DNA of 64,000 nucleotides from Sulfurimonas xiamenensis (GCF_009258045.1 NZ_CP041166.1:248001-312000), one strand, 5' to 3'; positions 13,727 to 23,475 are shown, counted from the stretch's first letter. Notes: generated by a model from the sequence alone, not told the origin. Numbers and translations: made by a program.

Positions 13727-14548
13727 ATGAAGATTATTTCTAGTCCCTTAGAGTTAAAAGAGCAGCTAAAAGAGGTGCATAAAACAGTAGGTTTTATTCC
13801 TACAATGGGTGCTTTGCATGAGGGACACATCTCTCTTATAAAAAAGGCAAAAGAGCAAAATGAGTTTGTTGTCGTCTCGGTGTTTTTAAATCCTACACAG
13901 TTTTTAAAAGATGAAGATTTGGATAAATATCCAAAAAAAGATGAAGCTGATAAAAAGATATGCGAGCTAAGCGGTGTCGATATTCTTTTTCTGCCAAGTG
14001 CCGATGTTATGTATGGCGAAGATGAGGTAGCTCTTCTTGCGCCAAAAGTCAGAGGCTATGTTTTGGAAGGTTTTAGCCGGCCGTCTCATTTTAACGGTGT
14101 TTTAACTGTTGTAATGAAGTTGTTAAACATAGTAAATCCGACAAGAGCATACTTTGGTAAAAAGGATGCGCAGCAGTTAAATCTTATATCGCTGATGGTA
14201 AAACAGCTCTTTATGGATGTAGAGATAGTTCCCGTTGATACAGTTCGTGAAAAAGATGGGCTGGCACTAAGCAGCAGAAATGCCTATTTGACTCCGTCGC
14301 ACAGAGAAGAAGCGCTTAAGATACCATCTTCTCTTCGCACTGCAAGTGCAATGGTCTCTAAAGGAGTGCTTGACTCAAAAGAGATAACATCAAAAATGAG
14401 AGAGGTGTTGGCTCCTCTGGAGATTTTTTATGTGGAGATACTGGACCGTGAATTTAACCAAATTTCACATGTAGAGATAGGAAATACAGTGATTTTGGTT
14501 GAGGTAAAAGTGGGAACGACGAGACTACTCGACAATATCTGGCTTTAA
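13727..14548 (+). CDS. panC: Pantothenate synthetase
   Basis: ATP-dependent condensation of pantoate with beta-alanine, the last step of pantothenate (coenzyme A precursor) synthesis. I place the start at the ATG at 13727, giving 273 residues, because it follows GAGG and the promoter; an upstream in-frame GTG lies inside the promoter. Visible motifs are [10 protein letters not shown] (25-34, the nucleotidyltransferase HIGH-like motif), [15 protein letters not shown] and SSRN. It is a single gene. Its 3' end overlaps the convergent FtsI-type gene by 24 bases. Confidence 0.95.
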   Translation: MKIISSPLELKEQLKEVHKTVGFIPTMGALHEGHISLIKKAKEQNEFVVVSVFLNPTQFLKDEDLDKYPKKDEADKKICELSGVDILFLPSADVMYGEDEVALLAPKVRGYVLEGFSRPSHFNGVLTVVMKLLNIVNPTRAYFGKKDAQQLNLISLMVKQLFMDVEIVPVDTVREKDGLALSSRNAYLTPSHREEALKIPSSLRTASAMVSKGVLDSKEITSKMREVLAPLEIFYVEILDREFNQISHVEIGNTVILVEVKVGTTRLLDNIWL

Positions 14549-16285
14549 ATAATCCTCTTCGACTAAAATATCAACCGTCTTTTTAAAAACGGGTACGGCT
14601 GTTTGGGATGCAAACTGGCTCTTTTTAGGTCTTATAACAATAACGCCTATAATGTATTTGCTCTTTTTGTCATTTGCAAAGCCTACAAAAGCAGTGTTGT
14701 ACTCGTTTACATACTTTTTGCCCTCGACTATATGCGCCGTTCCCGTTTTGCCACCAATCTCCAAACCATCTGTTTTTGTTTTTGTACCGGTTCCCTCGTT
14801 TACTGTTTTTATCAATATTTTTTTCATTCTTTGCGCGGTTGTGCTTTTTATAACCTGAATCTGCTCTGCATAGGGAATTGGAATCTCTTTTTTGCCCTTG
14901 TCTATAAAACACTTTACTATTTTTGGCGTAATAATTCTTCCGTTGTTGTTAAAAGCGCTATAGGCGCGTATAAGCTGCATCAGATTTGCGTGCATACCAT
15001 AACCGTAAGAACATGTTGCTTTATAGATCTCATTTTCTAGCTGCAAAATATGCGGAACAGAGCCGACTTTTTCATAAACAAGATCCGGAGTGGATTTTGA
15101 TGCAAAACCAAAATCTATAAGCCCCTGATAAAACTCTGCTCCTGAGAGTTTTTGAGCAAGCTGTGCTATACCTATGTTTGATGAGTGCACTATAACATTT
15201 TCAGCACTTAGCCAGTCAAATTTATGCTCATCAGTTATAATCTTTCTGCCTATTTTATAGCGTCCGTTATGGCCGTTTACCAAATCATATGGATTTACAA
15301 GCCCCTTATCCAAAAGAAGAGAAAATGTGATGGGTTTTATAACGCTTCCCGGCTCAAAACTGTACTCTATCATGCCGCTGTTAAGAGATGGGTAGTCGCT
15401 TCTTTTTATCGATTTTGGCAGATATCTGTTGGAGCTTGCCATAGTAAGAACATCGCCGCTTTTTGAATCCATAACGGCAGCTATAATATGCTGGGCTCTT
15501 AGCTCTTCTCTCATCTCTTCGAGCATTCTTTCAATTCGTATTTGCAGAGCCACCGGAATAAAGAGCTTTATATCCAGACCGTTGATCTCCGGTTTTGTAA
15601 AACTCTCCCCGTTTAATATAATATAACCGTTTACATCCCTTGGACCCTGGCTTAGCTCATCCTGTTTTGCTTGAAGTTCGTTTTCAAACTTTTTTTCCAG
15701 CCCTTTTACCCCTTTTACATAGGTATACCCCTCATCTTCATATTTGTGAGGATAGCCGATGATGGGCGTTAAAAGTTTATCGTAGGGATACTCTCTGCTC
15801 TCTCCGCTCTCAACGACGCTTAGACCGTGAAGCGTTGTTTTGCCTGTAAGAGGATTTTTTCTCTCTATAAAAACATTTAGTCTTAAAAGCTCATATGAGA
15901 GCTGTTTAAGATACTGCGCCTGTTTTTGAGGGATGTTGTAGCTTAGTACCACCACACCATCTCTTTTGGCAAGCCTCTTTTTAATCTCTTTGGCGTCGAT
16001 GCCTGAGTAGATGCTAAAGAGCTCAACAAAAAGCTCCTTTTTTTTTGGGTCGATATAGTGCGTGTTTACAACGGCTTTGTAGAGTTTTATCGTGGTCGCT
16101 ATATGAAAATCATCGGCACTGATGATGGAGCCTCTTATTGCTTTTGAACTCTCTTTTGTATAGAGAGAGGGCAAATCGCGGGATTTTAGGGTTGTAAGAA
16201 GCATCACGCCTAAAAATATGATAAAACCAACCACAATCAGAGAGTAGAGAATAAATATTTTTTTGCTTTTGTTTTGATTGTTCAT
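14525..16285 (-). CDS. ftsI: FtsI-type peptidoglycan transpeptidase (PBP2/PBP3 class B)
   Basis: Class B penicillin-binding protein that cross-links peptidoglycan; 586 residues. A single N-terminal membrane anchor (about 9-31) is followed by a PBP dimerisation domain. The transpeptidase domain has the active-site SVIK (S314, K317), SSN (368-370) and KTGT (513-516). Length and layout fit FtsI, which acts at the division septum, but an elongation PBP2 (MrdA) cannot be excluded because no dcw neighbours are present. It is transcribed alone and overlaps panC 3' to 3'. Confidence 0.9.
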   Translation of the reverse strand: MNNQNKSKKIFILYSLIVVGFIIFLGVMLLTTLKSRDLPSLYTKESSKAIRGSIISADDFHIATTIKLYKAVVNTHYIDPKKKELFVELFSIYSGIDAKEIKKRLAKRDGVVVLSYNIPQKQAQYLKQLSYELLRLNVFIERKNPLTGKTTLHGLSVVESGESREYPYDKLLTPIIGYPHKYEDEGYTYVKGVKGLEKKFENELQAKQDELSQGPRDVNGYIILNGESFTKPEINGLDIKLFIPVALQIRIERMLEEMREELRAQHIIAAVMDSKSGDVLTMASSNRYLPKSIKRSDYPSLNSGMIEYSFEPGSVIKPITFSLLLDKGLVNPYDLVNGHNGRYKIGRKIITDEHKFDWLSAENVIVHSSNIGIAQLAQKLSGAEFYQGLIDFGFASKSTPDLVYEKVGSVPHILQLENEIYKATCSYGYGMHANLMQLIRAYSAFNNNGRIITPKIVKCFIDKGKKEIPIPYAEQIQVIKSTTAQRMKKILIKTVNEGTGTKTKTDGLEIGGKTGTAHIVEGKKYVNEYNTAFVGFANDKKSKYIIGVIVIRPKKSQFASQTAVPVFKKTVDILVEEDYLKPDIVE

Positions 16286-16491
16286 TATGTTATATATCTT
16301 GATTTTTAAAAAGATTATAACATTAAACTTCTTGCAAAAAAGAGAAATTTACACAAGAAGCGCTAACGCAACAGCAACTTAAAAGATATTGCCTCTTTTT
16401 GATGATATTAAGCAGAGATTAATCATAAGTGCTTCATAATCACAGCAAGGTTATTGGTGTAACCCAATTTATACAACAAAAAGGAGTTCTT

Positions 16492-16950
16492 ATGAAAAGA
16501 GCTGGTTTTACTATGATCGAATTGATCTTTGTTATCGTTATATTAGGTATTTTAGCGGCTGTTGCTATCCCGAGACTTGCTGCGACGAGAGATGATGCGA
16601 AAATCTCAACATTGGCGGCAAATGCTAATACAATTGTTACTGATTTAGTTGCTCATTATACTTCACAAGGTGATTTAAATATTTCAACTGAAGCACAATG
16701 GTATGAAGTGACAAATGTGCGTTCTCCAGAAATTGATTTTAGTGTTGCAGATACAGCATCAATTTATAATAATGCAGATCAAGATACAGAGTGTACATCA
16801 ATTGTGTATGACTCTACTAGTGGACTAGTAACAACAACTGCAGAAGAAGTAACCAATCCTATATGTATAGGAATTAATGAAATTTTAGGCTTTGATACAG
16901 TTGATCAAAATAAAAGTATACCTGTTAGTGGTATTAATGTTGTTCGTTAA
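16492..16950 (+). CDS. Type IV pilin-like protein (major-pilin type)
   Basis: A 152-residue prepilin. The short leader KRAG is followed by the class III signal FTMIELIFVIVILGILAAVA. Cleavage after Gly would leave Phe at +1 and Glu at +5. PRLAATRDDAK follows, as in GspG-like pseudopilins of this group. Two cysteines (in TECTSI and NPICIG) may form the C-terminal disulfide loop. I chose the ATG at 16492 with AAGGAG before it over an upstream GTG. It lies beside a second pilin gene at 17057; a type II secretion or type IV pilus role is likely, but no assembly genes are nearby. Confidence 0.88.
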   Translation: MKRAGFTMIELIFVIVILGILAAVAIPRLAATRDDAKISTLAANANTIVTDLVAHYTSQGDLNISTEAQWYEVTNVRSPEIDFSVADTASIYNNADQDTECTSIVYDSTSGLVTTTAEEVTNPICIGINEILGFDTVDQNKSIPVSGINVVR

Positions 16951-16966
16951 TTAGTTAGTTTTTTTA

Positions 16967-16988
16967 TTCCCAAGCTTTTGCTTGGGAA
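16967..16988 (+). terminator. Hairpin between the two pilin genes
   Basis: A 9-bp perfect stem, TTCCCAAGC/GCTTGGGAA, with a TTTT loop, 17 bases after the pilin stop. The T run precedes rather than follows the stem on this strand. It may therefore stabilise the pilin mRNA or only partly terminate. Confidence 0.5.
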
Positions 16989-17056
16989 CACATATATAGA
17001 GTAATAATTTTCAAGTTATTTTTAAATAATTTTAAAATTAATACTGAGGGTTTTTT

Positions 17057-17506
17057 ATGAAATTTTCTCGCGCTTTTACTATGATAGAGCTTATTTTTGT
17101 TATCGTTGTTCTGGGCATTTTGGCTTCTGTGGCTTTTCCAAGACTCGCGGCTACAAGGACAGATGCAGAGATAACAAAAGGGCGCGCTGATGTAGCTACC
17201 ATCCGCTCCGCCATAGTGAGTGAGAGACAGACACAGCTTATCAAAGGCGAAAACAGTTATATACCAAAACTAAGTTCAGACACCACCACTCTTTTTACAG
17301 GCGATACAGACAGCAACAGAACTCTTCTGATGTACGGCATAAAAGCAGGAAGCGGCTCCGGGCACTGGAGCGGAACAGATCCAAACTATACATACAAAAT
17401 TGGAGAAACTTCTGTTCCTTTTACATATACTCCTGCTGATGGAAAATTCGTATGTGATACAGCTCATGCAACAACAGGCGCTATGTGTTCAAAACTTGTT
17501 GACTAG
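17057..17506 (+). CDS. Type IV pilin-like / GspG-like pseudopilin
   Basis: A 149-residue prepilin with leader MKFSRA and the hydrophobic signal FTMIELIFVIVVLGILASVA. The residue before the cleavage site is Ala rather than the usual Gly. PRLAATRTDAEITKGRADVATIRSA follows, closely paralleling the neighbouring pilin. The C-terminal part has GSGSGHWSG and two cysteines (FVCDTAH, AMCSKLV). It is a minor pilin or pseudopilin. It lies 42 bases before priA, but a functional link to replication restart is unlikely. Confidence 0.85.
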   Translation: MKFSRAFTMIELIFVIVVLGILASVAFPRLAATRTDAEITKGRADVATIRSAIVSERQTQLIKGENSYIPKLSSDTTTLFTGDTDSNRTLLMYGIKAGSGSGHWSGTDPNYTYKIGETSVPFTYTPADGKFVCDTAHATTGAMCSKLVD

Positions 17507-17548
17507 CTGATTTTTATTTTTCTAAAGAATAGGACTACCTAAAAAATT

Positions 17549-19408
17549 TTGCACTACTACGATATAGCACTTCTTAGCTCTCCCCTTGAGCCTTTTACCT
17601 ATCAAAGCGAAAGTGCCATAGATATCGGCACAAAAGTAAAAGTGAAGATGAGAAACAGAGAGGTTTTCGGGGTGGCGGTTTCGACTTCTGATGAGCCCTC
17701 ATTTAAAACAAGCGAAATCTTAGAGATTTGCGGCTCCATCTATACATCAAAACAGCTAGAACTTGCCCGGTTTATCTCCACTTACTATTTTTGCTCACTT
17801 GGCGAAGCGCTTGGAGTTATGCTGCCCTATGAGTCTGGTATGCACTCGCAAGCGGAAAATGGCAACGAGATGGGTGAAAGCACTCTGTTGCCTCAAATAA
17901 CTCTCTCAGCCAAGCAAAACGAAGCGCTGGAGTTTTTAAAAAAGCATAAAACGGCACTCCTCTTTGGCGATACAGGCAGCGGAAAAACAGAGATATATAT
18001 GAAATACTTTGAAGAGATTATAGAGCAAAATAAGTGCTCCATATTTCTTATGCCGGAGATCTCTCTTACTCCTCAGATGAGCCAGAGACTCCATAAGCAT
18101 TTTGGAGATGCGGTTGTTATGTGGCACTCAAAGCTGACCCCTTTACAAAAGAAAAAAGCACTTGCAAAGATTTATGAGGGAAGTGCAAAGATAGTGGCAG
18201 GTCCGCGTTCGGCTCTCTTTTTGCCCATAAAAGATATCGGGCTTATCGTGGTAGATGAAGAGCATGATGAGAGCTATAAGTCATCGTCCAGACCCCGTTA
18301 CAATGCAAGAGATATAGCTATATATATGGGAAAACTCTACGGCGTAAATGTTGTTTTGGGAAGTGCCACGCCAAGCCTTACAACCTATGTAAAATTCCCT
18401 CATATTAGGCTTAGAGGCGGTTATTTTAGTTCTAAAAAAGAGTTTGTTTATGAGAAAAGCGTCGAGACTCTATCTCCTTTGATTTTAAATAGTCTAAAAG
18501 AGAGTTTAGAAAAAAAAGAGCAGAGCATCCTGTTTCTTCCGACACGCGCAAATTTTAAGTATCTTATCTGTGCGGACTGCGGACACATCTATAAGTGTGT
18601 TTTTTGCAGTGTTGGCATGAGTGTTCATCAAAAAACAAGAGCGCTTAAGTGCCACTACTGCAACTTTACTCAGGCGATTCCGCAGAGCTGCTCAGAGTGC
18701 GGAAGCCCAAATCTTGTCAGTTCAAGACTTGGAACCGCCGAAGCTGCAAAAGAGCTGCAAAATGAGTTTGAGCACTCAGTCGTTGAACAGTTTGACAGAG
18801 ATGCGATAACAACTGCAAAAAAATTAAAATCGGCGCTTAAAAGATTTAACGACAAAGAGATAGATATACTTGTCGGAACGCAGATGATAAGCAAAGGACA
18901 TGATTATCATGGAGTTACTTTGGCGGTGGTATTGGGGCTTGACAATATGCTGGGTATGAGTGACTACAGGGCCAGAGAAAAGGCCCTCTCCTCCCTTATA
19001 CAGGTAGCAGGAAGAAGCGGCAGAAAAGAGAGTGCCAAAGTTTTGGTTCAAACCTTTAATGAAGAATTTTTCAAAGCATACATAGATAGATATGATGAAT
19101 TTTTAGAGGATGAAAAGGAGTACCGTAAAGAGCTCTATCCTCCCTATAAAAAACTTTGCCGTATTTTGTTTTCGCATAAAAATGGTATAAAAGCAGCAGA
19201 CTCTATGAATCAGATGCTCTTATGTCTGCAAAAACAATCAGCCGTAGAGGTGGTTGGATTTGGAAAATGTGCCATTGAGAGAGTGGCTGATAAGTATAGG
19301 TTTGAGATACTGCTGCGAGCAGACAAAAGCACCGATATCATAAAAGCGGTCTCTATATGCAGGGTTGATTTGGCTGAGGTAGATATGGACCCTATTGAGT
19401 TTGGTTAA
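17549..19408 (+). CDS. priA: Primosomal protein N' (PriA helicase)
   Basis: DNA helicase that restarts stalled forks by loading DnaB; 619 residues, shorter than the 730 of E. coli, as usual in epsilonproteobacteria. The start is TTG at 17549 with weak upstream complementarity. Walker A GDTGSGKT is at 140-147 and Walker B DEEH at 236-239. The zinc-binding region has paired cysteines (CADCGH, CVFC, CHYC, CSEC). The helicase motif GTQMISKGHDYHGVTLA precedes VAGRSGRK. The replicative helicase gene dnaB lies 6 kb away. Confidence 0.95.
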   Translation: MHYYDIALLSSPLEPFTYQSESAIDIGTKVKVKMRNREVFGVAVSTSDEPSFKTSEILEICGSIYTSKQLELARFISTYYFCSLGEALGVMLPYESGMHSQAENGNEMGESTLLPQITLSAKQNEALEFLKKHKTALLFGDTGSGKTEIYMKYFEEIIEQNKCSIFLMPEISLTPQMSQRLHKHFGDAVVMWHSKLTPLQKKKALAKIYEGSAKIVAGPRSALFLPIKDIGLIVVDEEHDESYKSSSRPRYNARDIAIYMGKLYGVNVVLGSATPSLTTYVKFPHIRLRGGYFSSKKEFVYEKSVETLSPLILNSLKESLEKKEQSILFLPTRANFKYLICADCGHIYKCVFCSVGMSVHQKTRALKCHYCNFTQAIPQSCSECGSPNLVSSRLGTAEAAKELQNEFEHSVVEQFDRDAITTAKKLKSALKRFNDKEIDILVGTQMISKGHDYHGVTLAVVLGLDNMLGMSDYRAREKALSSLIQVAGRSGRKESAKVLVQTFNEEFFKAYIDRYDEFLEDEKEYRKELYPPYKKLCRILFSHKNGIKAADSMNQMLLCLQKQSAVEVVGFGKCAIERVADKYRFEILLRADKSTDIIKAVSICRVDLAEVDMDPIEFG

Positions 19409-19423
19409 AAAATAAAAGTTTTT

Positions 19424-19990
19424 TTAAAGAGAGTGTTGAGTGTCAAAAAACCAGTAAAACGACATTAAAACACCGGTTGTTTTTTGATAGTTCTCATCAA
19501 ACATAAATTCTCTTGCTTTTTGAAGAGGAATATAGACAACTTCTATATCCTCATCATCCAAACCTCCCCCCTCATTTACTTTCATAGAGTCATCGCACTC
19601 TGCATAGTAGATGGTTTGATGTGTTCCGGATATTCCCACGCTTGTGTAAAAAGAGCTGATTTTTTTCAGATTTTGCACAGGAATGTCATAGCCGCACTCT
19701 TCTAAAATCTCCTCTTTGGCTATTTGCGCATTCTCTTTGTCTTTGTCTATGATTCCCGCACAAAGTTCATACATCATTCCGTTATCGGGGTTTTTGTTAA
19801 GCACTGTTGCACGGAGCTGTTTTACAAGAACAAAAGCATTTTTGTCTCTATGCCAAAGAAGCACTGCAACGCTGTCATGAGTTGCAACGGCTTCCCATTT
19901 TCTCTGAATGGACTTATATGTATAGTTGATAAGTATGGGTTTTATAAAGTTTGACTCTTTAAGAGGCTGGATTGAGTTTATCTTGTACAC
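19424..19990 (-). CDS. Nudix hydrolase, NUDT14/ADP-ribose pyrophosphatase type
   Basis: Hydrolyses nucleoside diphosphate sugars such as UDP-glucose or ADP-ribose (family knowledge). I start it at the GTG at 19990 (188 residues), where GGAGA lies 6-7 bases upstream. An upstream ATG at 20056 would overlap the preceding gene by 98 bases and lacks a good site. The Nudix box is GIIDKDK then EEILEECGY: the catalytic EExxEE core is kept, but the usual earlier Glu and Arg are Lys and Glu. This is close to the deviation seen in human NUDT14, a UDP-glucose pyrophosphatase. It is probably translated from the same mRNA as the M23 peptidase. Confidence 0.85.
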   Translation of the reverse strand: MYKINSIQPLKESNFIKPILINYTYKSIQRKWEAVATHDSVAVLLWHRDKNAFVLVKQLRATVLNKNPDNGMMYELCAGIIDKDKENAQIAKEEILEECGYDIPVQNLKKISSFYTSVGISGTHQTIYYAECDDSMKVNEGGGLDDEDIEVVYIPLQKAREFMFDENYQKTTGVLMSFYWFFDTQHSL

Positions 19991-21167
19991 AATTTTCTCC
20001 GTTGTAGAAGTAGCAAACCGTCTCAGTTGTCGAAGCTTTTGCATATCTTGTTTCATTTGCTATATGCATACTTATGCTTGAGTCATACTCCGATTTTAGT
20101 TTTAAAAATGCAGATTTTTGTGCACCTTTTAGCTTTTTTGTAGCTACCTGAACAACCCTGAGAGGATCGATAGCTCTGCCATTTTTGTAGAGTCCAAAGT
20201 GTAGATGGGGACCGGTTGAGAGACCTGTACTTCCTACATACCCTATAATTTGTCCTTTTTTAACGAAAGAGCCGTTTCTTATGCCTTTTCTAAAAGATTT
20301 TTGATGCGCATAAAGAGTGAGATAACCATCGCTGTGTCGTATCTTTATCACTTTGCCGTAACCTCTGGTAGTTCCCATAAAAACAACTCTGCCGTCTCCC
20401 GCTGCTGCGATAGGCGTACCGCGTGAAGCTGCATAGTCAACACCTAAATGCGCACGATATTTTTTTAAGATAGGGTGAAATCTTCTTTTTGTAAATCTTG
20501 ATGATATTCTGGCTCCTCTTACCGGATTTGCAAGTAAAAATCCCTCTATCTCTTTTGCGTCCTCGTTGTAGTATCTGCCATCTTCATTTAGATAGATATA
20601 GTGCTTTTTACCTCTCATCTCTATCATAGCCGCTTTGAGTGTCGGCATAGAAAACGGTTTGCCAAGACGATATTTCTGCTCATATATCATAGCGAGCGTA
20701 TCACCCTTTCTAAGATCTCTTTTAAAGTTGAGCGAGTGTTTAAAGCTTGTAACAAAAATTTGGGCAAGTTTTGCCGAACCTGTCTCTTTAACAATATCCA
20801 AGTATGGCGAGTGCTCTATTTTAAGAGTAAAAGCTTCTGTTCTTGTATCGCTTATAATAGGAATGGTTTCGAAAAAGTACTCTTGATTGCGTTTATATAT
20901 GTGAATCTGCAGTTCATCATTTAGGGGTATGAAAATCTGCGAAATTTCCCCATTTTTATCTTTTGACATTTCATAAGTAACGCCGGATATAATCTCTTCC
21001 GTAAGCTGCTGCTCATCTTTGTCGAGGTTGTAGTAGAGAGGTTTTAAAGGAAGATTTTTTTCTTCTAAAAACATTAAATATGTTTTGCCTTCACTCCAGC
21101 GAAAGCTTTCAACTTGGGACGCAAACAGATATGTAGTAAATAAAAAAAGTAGTAAGAATCGTATCAT
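19959..21167 (-). CDS. M23 family peptidoglycan endopeptidase (Csd3/Pgp3-like)
   Basis: Exported zinc metallopeptidase that trims peptidoglycan and in Helicobacter and Campylobacter shapes the cell (Csd3/HdpA, Pgp3). About 402 residues from the ATG at 21167; a TTG 30 bases upstream is also possible. A signal peptide is followed by an N-terminal regulatory region and then the LytM domain. Metal ligands, counted from the ATG, are H240 and D244 (HLGVD) and H323 (HLHFG), with H288 in LYAHQ. The C-terminus has two further cysteines (TVCYFYNGENC). It overlaps the Nudix gene by 32 bases. A role in helical or curved shape is inferred from the family. Confidence 0.88.
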   Translation of the reverse strand: MIRFLLLFLFTTYLFASQVESFRWSEGKTYLMFLEEKNLPLKPLYYNLDKDEQQLTEEIISGVTYEMSKDKNGEISQIFIPLNDELQIHIYKRNQEYFFETIPIISDTRTEAFTLKIEHSPYLDIVKETGSAKLAQIFVTSFKHSLNFKRDLRKGDTLAMIYEQKYRLGKPFSMPTLKAAMIEMRGKKHYIYLNEDGRYYNEDAKEIEGFLLANPVRGARISSRFTKRRFHPILKKYRAHLGVDYAASRGTPIAAAGDGRVVFMGTTRGYGKVIKIRHSDGYLTLYAHQKSFRKGIRNGSFVKKGQIIGYVGSTGLSTGPHLHFGLYKNGRAIDPLRVVQVATKKLKGAQKSAFLKLKSEYDSSISMHIANETRYAKASTTETVCYFYNGENCVQDKLNPAS

Positions 21168-21247
21168 TATAATTAACCGTAAACATAAAATTTTCAAAAT
21201 AATCTTAAAACTCTAACAAAATTTGCCTTAGTATGAGATTTGTTTGC

Positions 21248-21253
21248 TATAAT
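21248..21253 (+). promoter_or_regulatory. -10 box for the pgbA-like/glcD/yihY operon
   Basis: TATAAT in the context TTTGCTATAAT, 30 bases before the proposed ATG at 21283. It lies in the gap that diverges from the M23 peptidase gene. Confidence 0.55.
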
Positions 21254-21282
21254 CGCACTATATTTTTTATAAAGTGAATGAA

Positions 21283-22080
21283 ATGAAGTATATTTTTCTC
21301 CTTATTATTATAACCTTGGAGCTTTTTGGAGTTGTTTTAAAATCTCCAATTGTAGCTGTAAATGAAGATGAAACTGAAGTTTCGATAAATATTGAAAGTA
21401 TTGATGTCGGAGTGAGCGGTTTTGTGGTTCATGAAATAGACAAAGGGCATACAGCCATTTTGAAAAATGCGACGGTGAGCAGTTTTGATGAGAAGAACAA
21501 AATTGCAAAAGTAGCCATAAGCGAATTTAACGGATTTAGCAACAGCGCTCTGCCTGATGGCAAATGGAGCGTTAAAGTCGGAGACAGTGTTATTTTGGCT
21601 TTTGGATATACAAGAGGTCTTTTGATAGCTCCAAATGAAGAGATATATTACAGAGTGACAAAAAATTCAAAATTGCAGTGGGTGCATCCTGATATTTTTG
21701 CTACGATTTTATCTTTTAACGGACATCCAACGCCTCTTAGAAGCGATTTTAGCGAGATGAGCTCCAGCACTTCTGTGGGTTTGGTTTTTATATATCTTGA
21801 TAAAAAAGTCTATACGCTTGATGCAAAAAGTTTTAAAATCCTAGCTATTACAGATGCCGAGTTGGAAGATAGTGAGGTAAATCTGCCTTTTTACACAAGA
21901 GTACCGGAGATAGATGCTGCATGGTGGGGAGAGGGAAGCGAAGAGCTTGATGCATATGAGCCACATTACTATAAACTTATAATAGAAGCAAATCCAGATA
22001 GTAGAGAACTTTACGATATCATCAAAAACGGTGATAAAAAATTAGAGAATTTACTTGAAGATTTTGATATAAAAGGGTAG
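21283..22080 (+). CDS. Exported PgbA N-terminal domain protein
   Basis: A 265-residue exported protein of the PGBA_N family, named after the plasminogen-binding protein of Helicobacter pylori. A signal peptide (MKYIFLLIIITLELFG) is followed by KSPIVAVNEDE. The family core then shows VGVSGFVVHEID, the conserved GYTRGLLIAPNEEIYYRVT and the WVHPDIFA segment. In free-living relatives its role is unknown and plasminogen is not its target. An alternative GTG start lies 9 bases upstream. It is followed 3 bases later by glcD, which suggests co-expression. Confidence 0.8.
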   Translation: MKYIFLLIIITLELFGVVLKSPIVAVNEDETEVSINIESIDVGVSGFVVHEIDKGHTAILKNATVSSFDEKNKIAKVAISEFNGFSNSALPDGKWSVKVGDSVILAFGYTRGLLIAPNEEIYYRVTKNSKLQWVHPDIFATILSFNGHPTPLRSDFSEMSSSTSVGLVFIYLDKKVYTLDAKSFKILAITDAELEDSEVNLPFYTRVPEIDAAWWGEGSEELDAYEPHYYKLIIEANPDSRELYDIIKNGDKKLENLLEDFDIKG

Positions 22081-22083
22081 AAG

Positions 22084-23469
22084 ATGATAGAGAGCAGACA
22101 CTTAAACTATTTTACCGATATAGTCGGTTCTGAAAATATATACAGCGATAAAGCGCACCTAATAGCTTATTCATATGATGCGACAAGAGAGCATTTTGAG
22201 CCAGATGCAGTGGTTTTTCCAAGAGATGAAGAGGATATAAGCAAGATTTTAAAGTACTGCAATGAGCATAAAATCGTTATAGTTCCCCGTGGTGCCGGAA
22301 GCGGATTTACCGGCGGGGCACTTCCAAGCAGCGGCGGAATTGTGCTGGCTATGGAAAAACATATGAATAAAATCTTAGAGATTGATATGAAAAACATGGT
22401 AGCCGTAGTGCAGCCGGGTGTTATCAATATGGATCTTCAGCGAGCAGTTGAAGAGGTGGGACTCTTCTATCCCCCAGACCCTGCAAGTCAGGACTACTCA
22501 AGTATAGGTGGAAATGTAAGCGAAAATGCTGGTGGAATGCGTGCTGCAAAGTATGGAATCACAAAAGATTATGTAATGGCGACGCGTGCTGTTTTGCCAA
22601 ACGGCGATATTATCAAAGCCGGAAAGAGAACTATTAAAGATGTTGCCGGATATAACATCAGCGGTATTTTAATAGCCAGCGAGGGAACACTGGCAGTTTT
22701 AACAGAGATCACTCTAAGACTTATCCCAAAACCAAAACTTACAAAAACTGCTATGGGTGTCTTTGAGAGTGTTCATGATGCCATGAATGCGGTATATAAA
22801 ACTATGGCAAGCGGGATTACTCCGGTTGCAATGGAGTTTTTAGACAACTTGACTATCCGTGCGGTTGAGCGCACTTTTAGCAAAGGTCTTCCTGTTGATG
22901 CAGGCGCACTTCTTATAACGGATGTGGATGGAAACTTAGAAGAGGATCTTGATTTTCAACTCTCTCAAATCGAGAAGGTATTTAAAGCCAACGGTTGCTA
23001 TAAGTTTAAGATAGCACAGGATAAAAAAGAGGCTTCAGATATTTGGTTTGCAAGACGCAACGCTTCCCCTGCGCTTAGTGTTTATGGAAGCAAAAAATTA
23101 AATGAGGATGTAACGGTTCCACGCTCTGCATTGCCTGAACTGTTAGAGAAATTTTATGCAATAGCAGATAAATATGATGTTAAAATCCCATGTTTCGGGC
23201 ATACTGGAGATGGAAATGTACATACTAATGTTATGGTTGATGGAAGTGATCCTAAACAGGTTGAGATTGCCTATAAAGCCATAGAAGAGGTTTTTCAAGC
23301 AACAATAGACTTGGGCGGAACGCTCAGCGGTGAACATGGCATAGGTCTTGCAAAAGCGCCTTATATGAAAATGGCGTTTACTCCTGAAGAGATGGCTCTT
23401 TTTAAATCAATTAAGATGGCGTTTGATCCAAACAATATTTTAAATCCTTTTAAAATGGGGTTGAAATAA
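22084..23469 (+). CDS. glcD: FAD-linked glycolate/D-lactate oxidase subunit
   Basis: FAD-binding oxidase of the GlcD/D-lactate dehydrogenase family, 461 residues; it passes electrons from a 2-hydroxyacid (glycolate or D-lactate) to the respiratory chain. The FAD_binding_4 motif PRGAGSGFTGGA lies near residues 71-82. SSIGGNVSENAGGMRAAKYG and the C-terminal GHTGDGNVHTN and SGEHGIG motifs are present. GlcE and GlcF partners are not adjacent, so the single-subunit D-lactate/2-hydroxyglutarate type is also possible. It is the second gene of a three-gene operon. Confidence 0.88.
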   Translation: MIESRHLNYFTDIVGSENIYSDKAHLIAYSYDATREHFEPDAVVFPRDEEDISKILKYCNEHKIVIVPRGAGSGFTGGALPSSGGIVLAMEKHMNKILEIDMKNMVAVVQPGVINMDLQRAVEEVGLFYPPDPASQDYSSIGGNVSENAGGMRAAKYGITKDYVMATRAVLPNGDIIKAGKRTIKDVAGYNISGILIASEGTLAVLTEITLRLIPKPKLTKTAMGVFESVHDAMNAVYKTMASGITPVAMEFLDNLTIRAVERTFSKGLPVDAGALLITDVDGNLEEDLDFQLSQIEKVFKANGCYKFKIAQDKKEASDIWFARRNASPALSVYGSKKLNEDVTVPRSALPELLEKFYAIADKYDVKIPCFGHTGDGNVHTNVMVDGSDPKQVEIAYKAIEEVFQATIDLGGTLSGEHGIGLAKAPYMKMAFTPEEMALFKSIKMAFDPNNILNPFKMGLK

Positions 23470-23475
23470 AATAAA

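Noticed and set aside
16429-16491. GTG at 16429 as the pilin start
   Set aside because: It would put 21 extra residues before a standard prepilin leader; the ATG at 16492 has AAGGAG before it.
20001-20056. ATG at 20056 as the Nudix start
   Set aside because: It gives a 98-base overlap with the peptidase gene and no ribosome-binding site; the GTG at 19990 has GGAGA before it.
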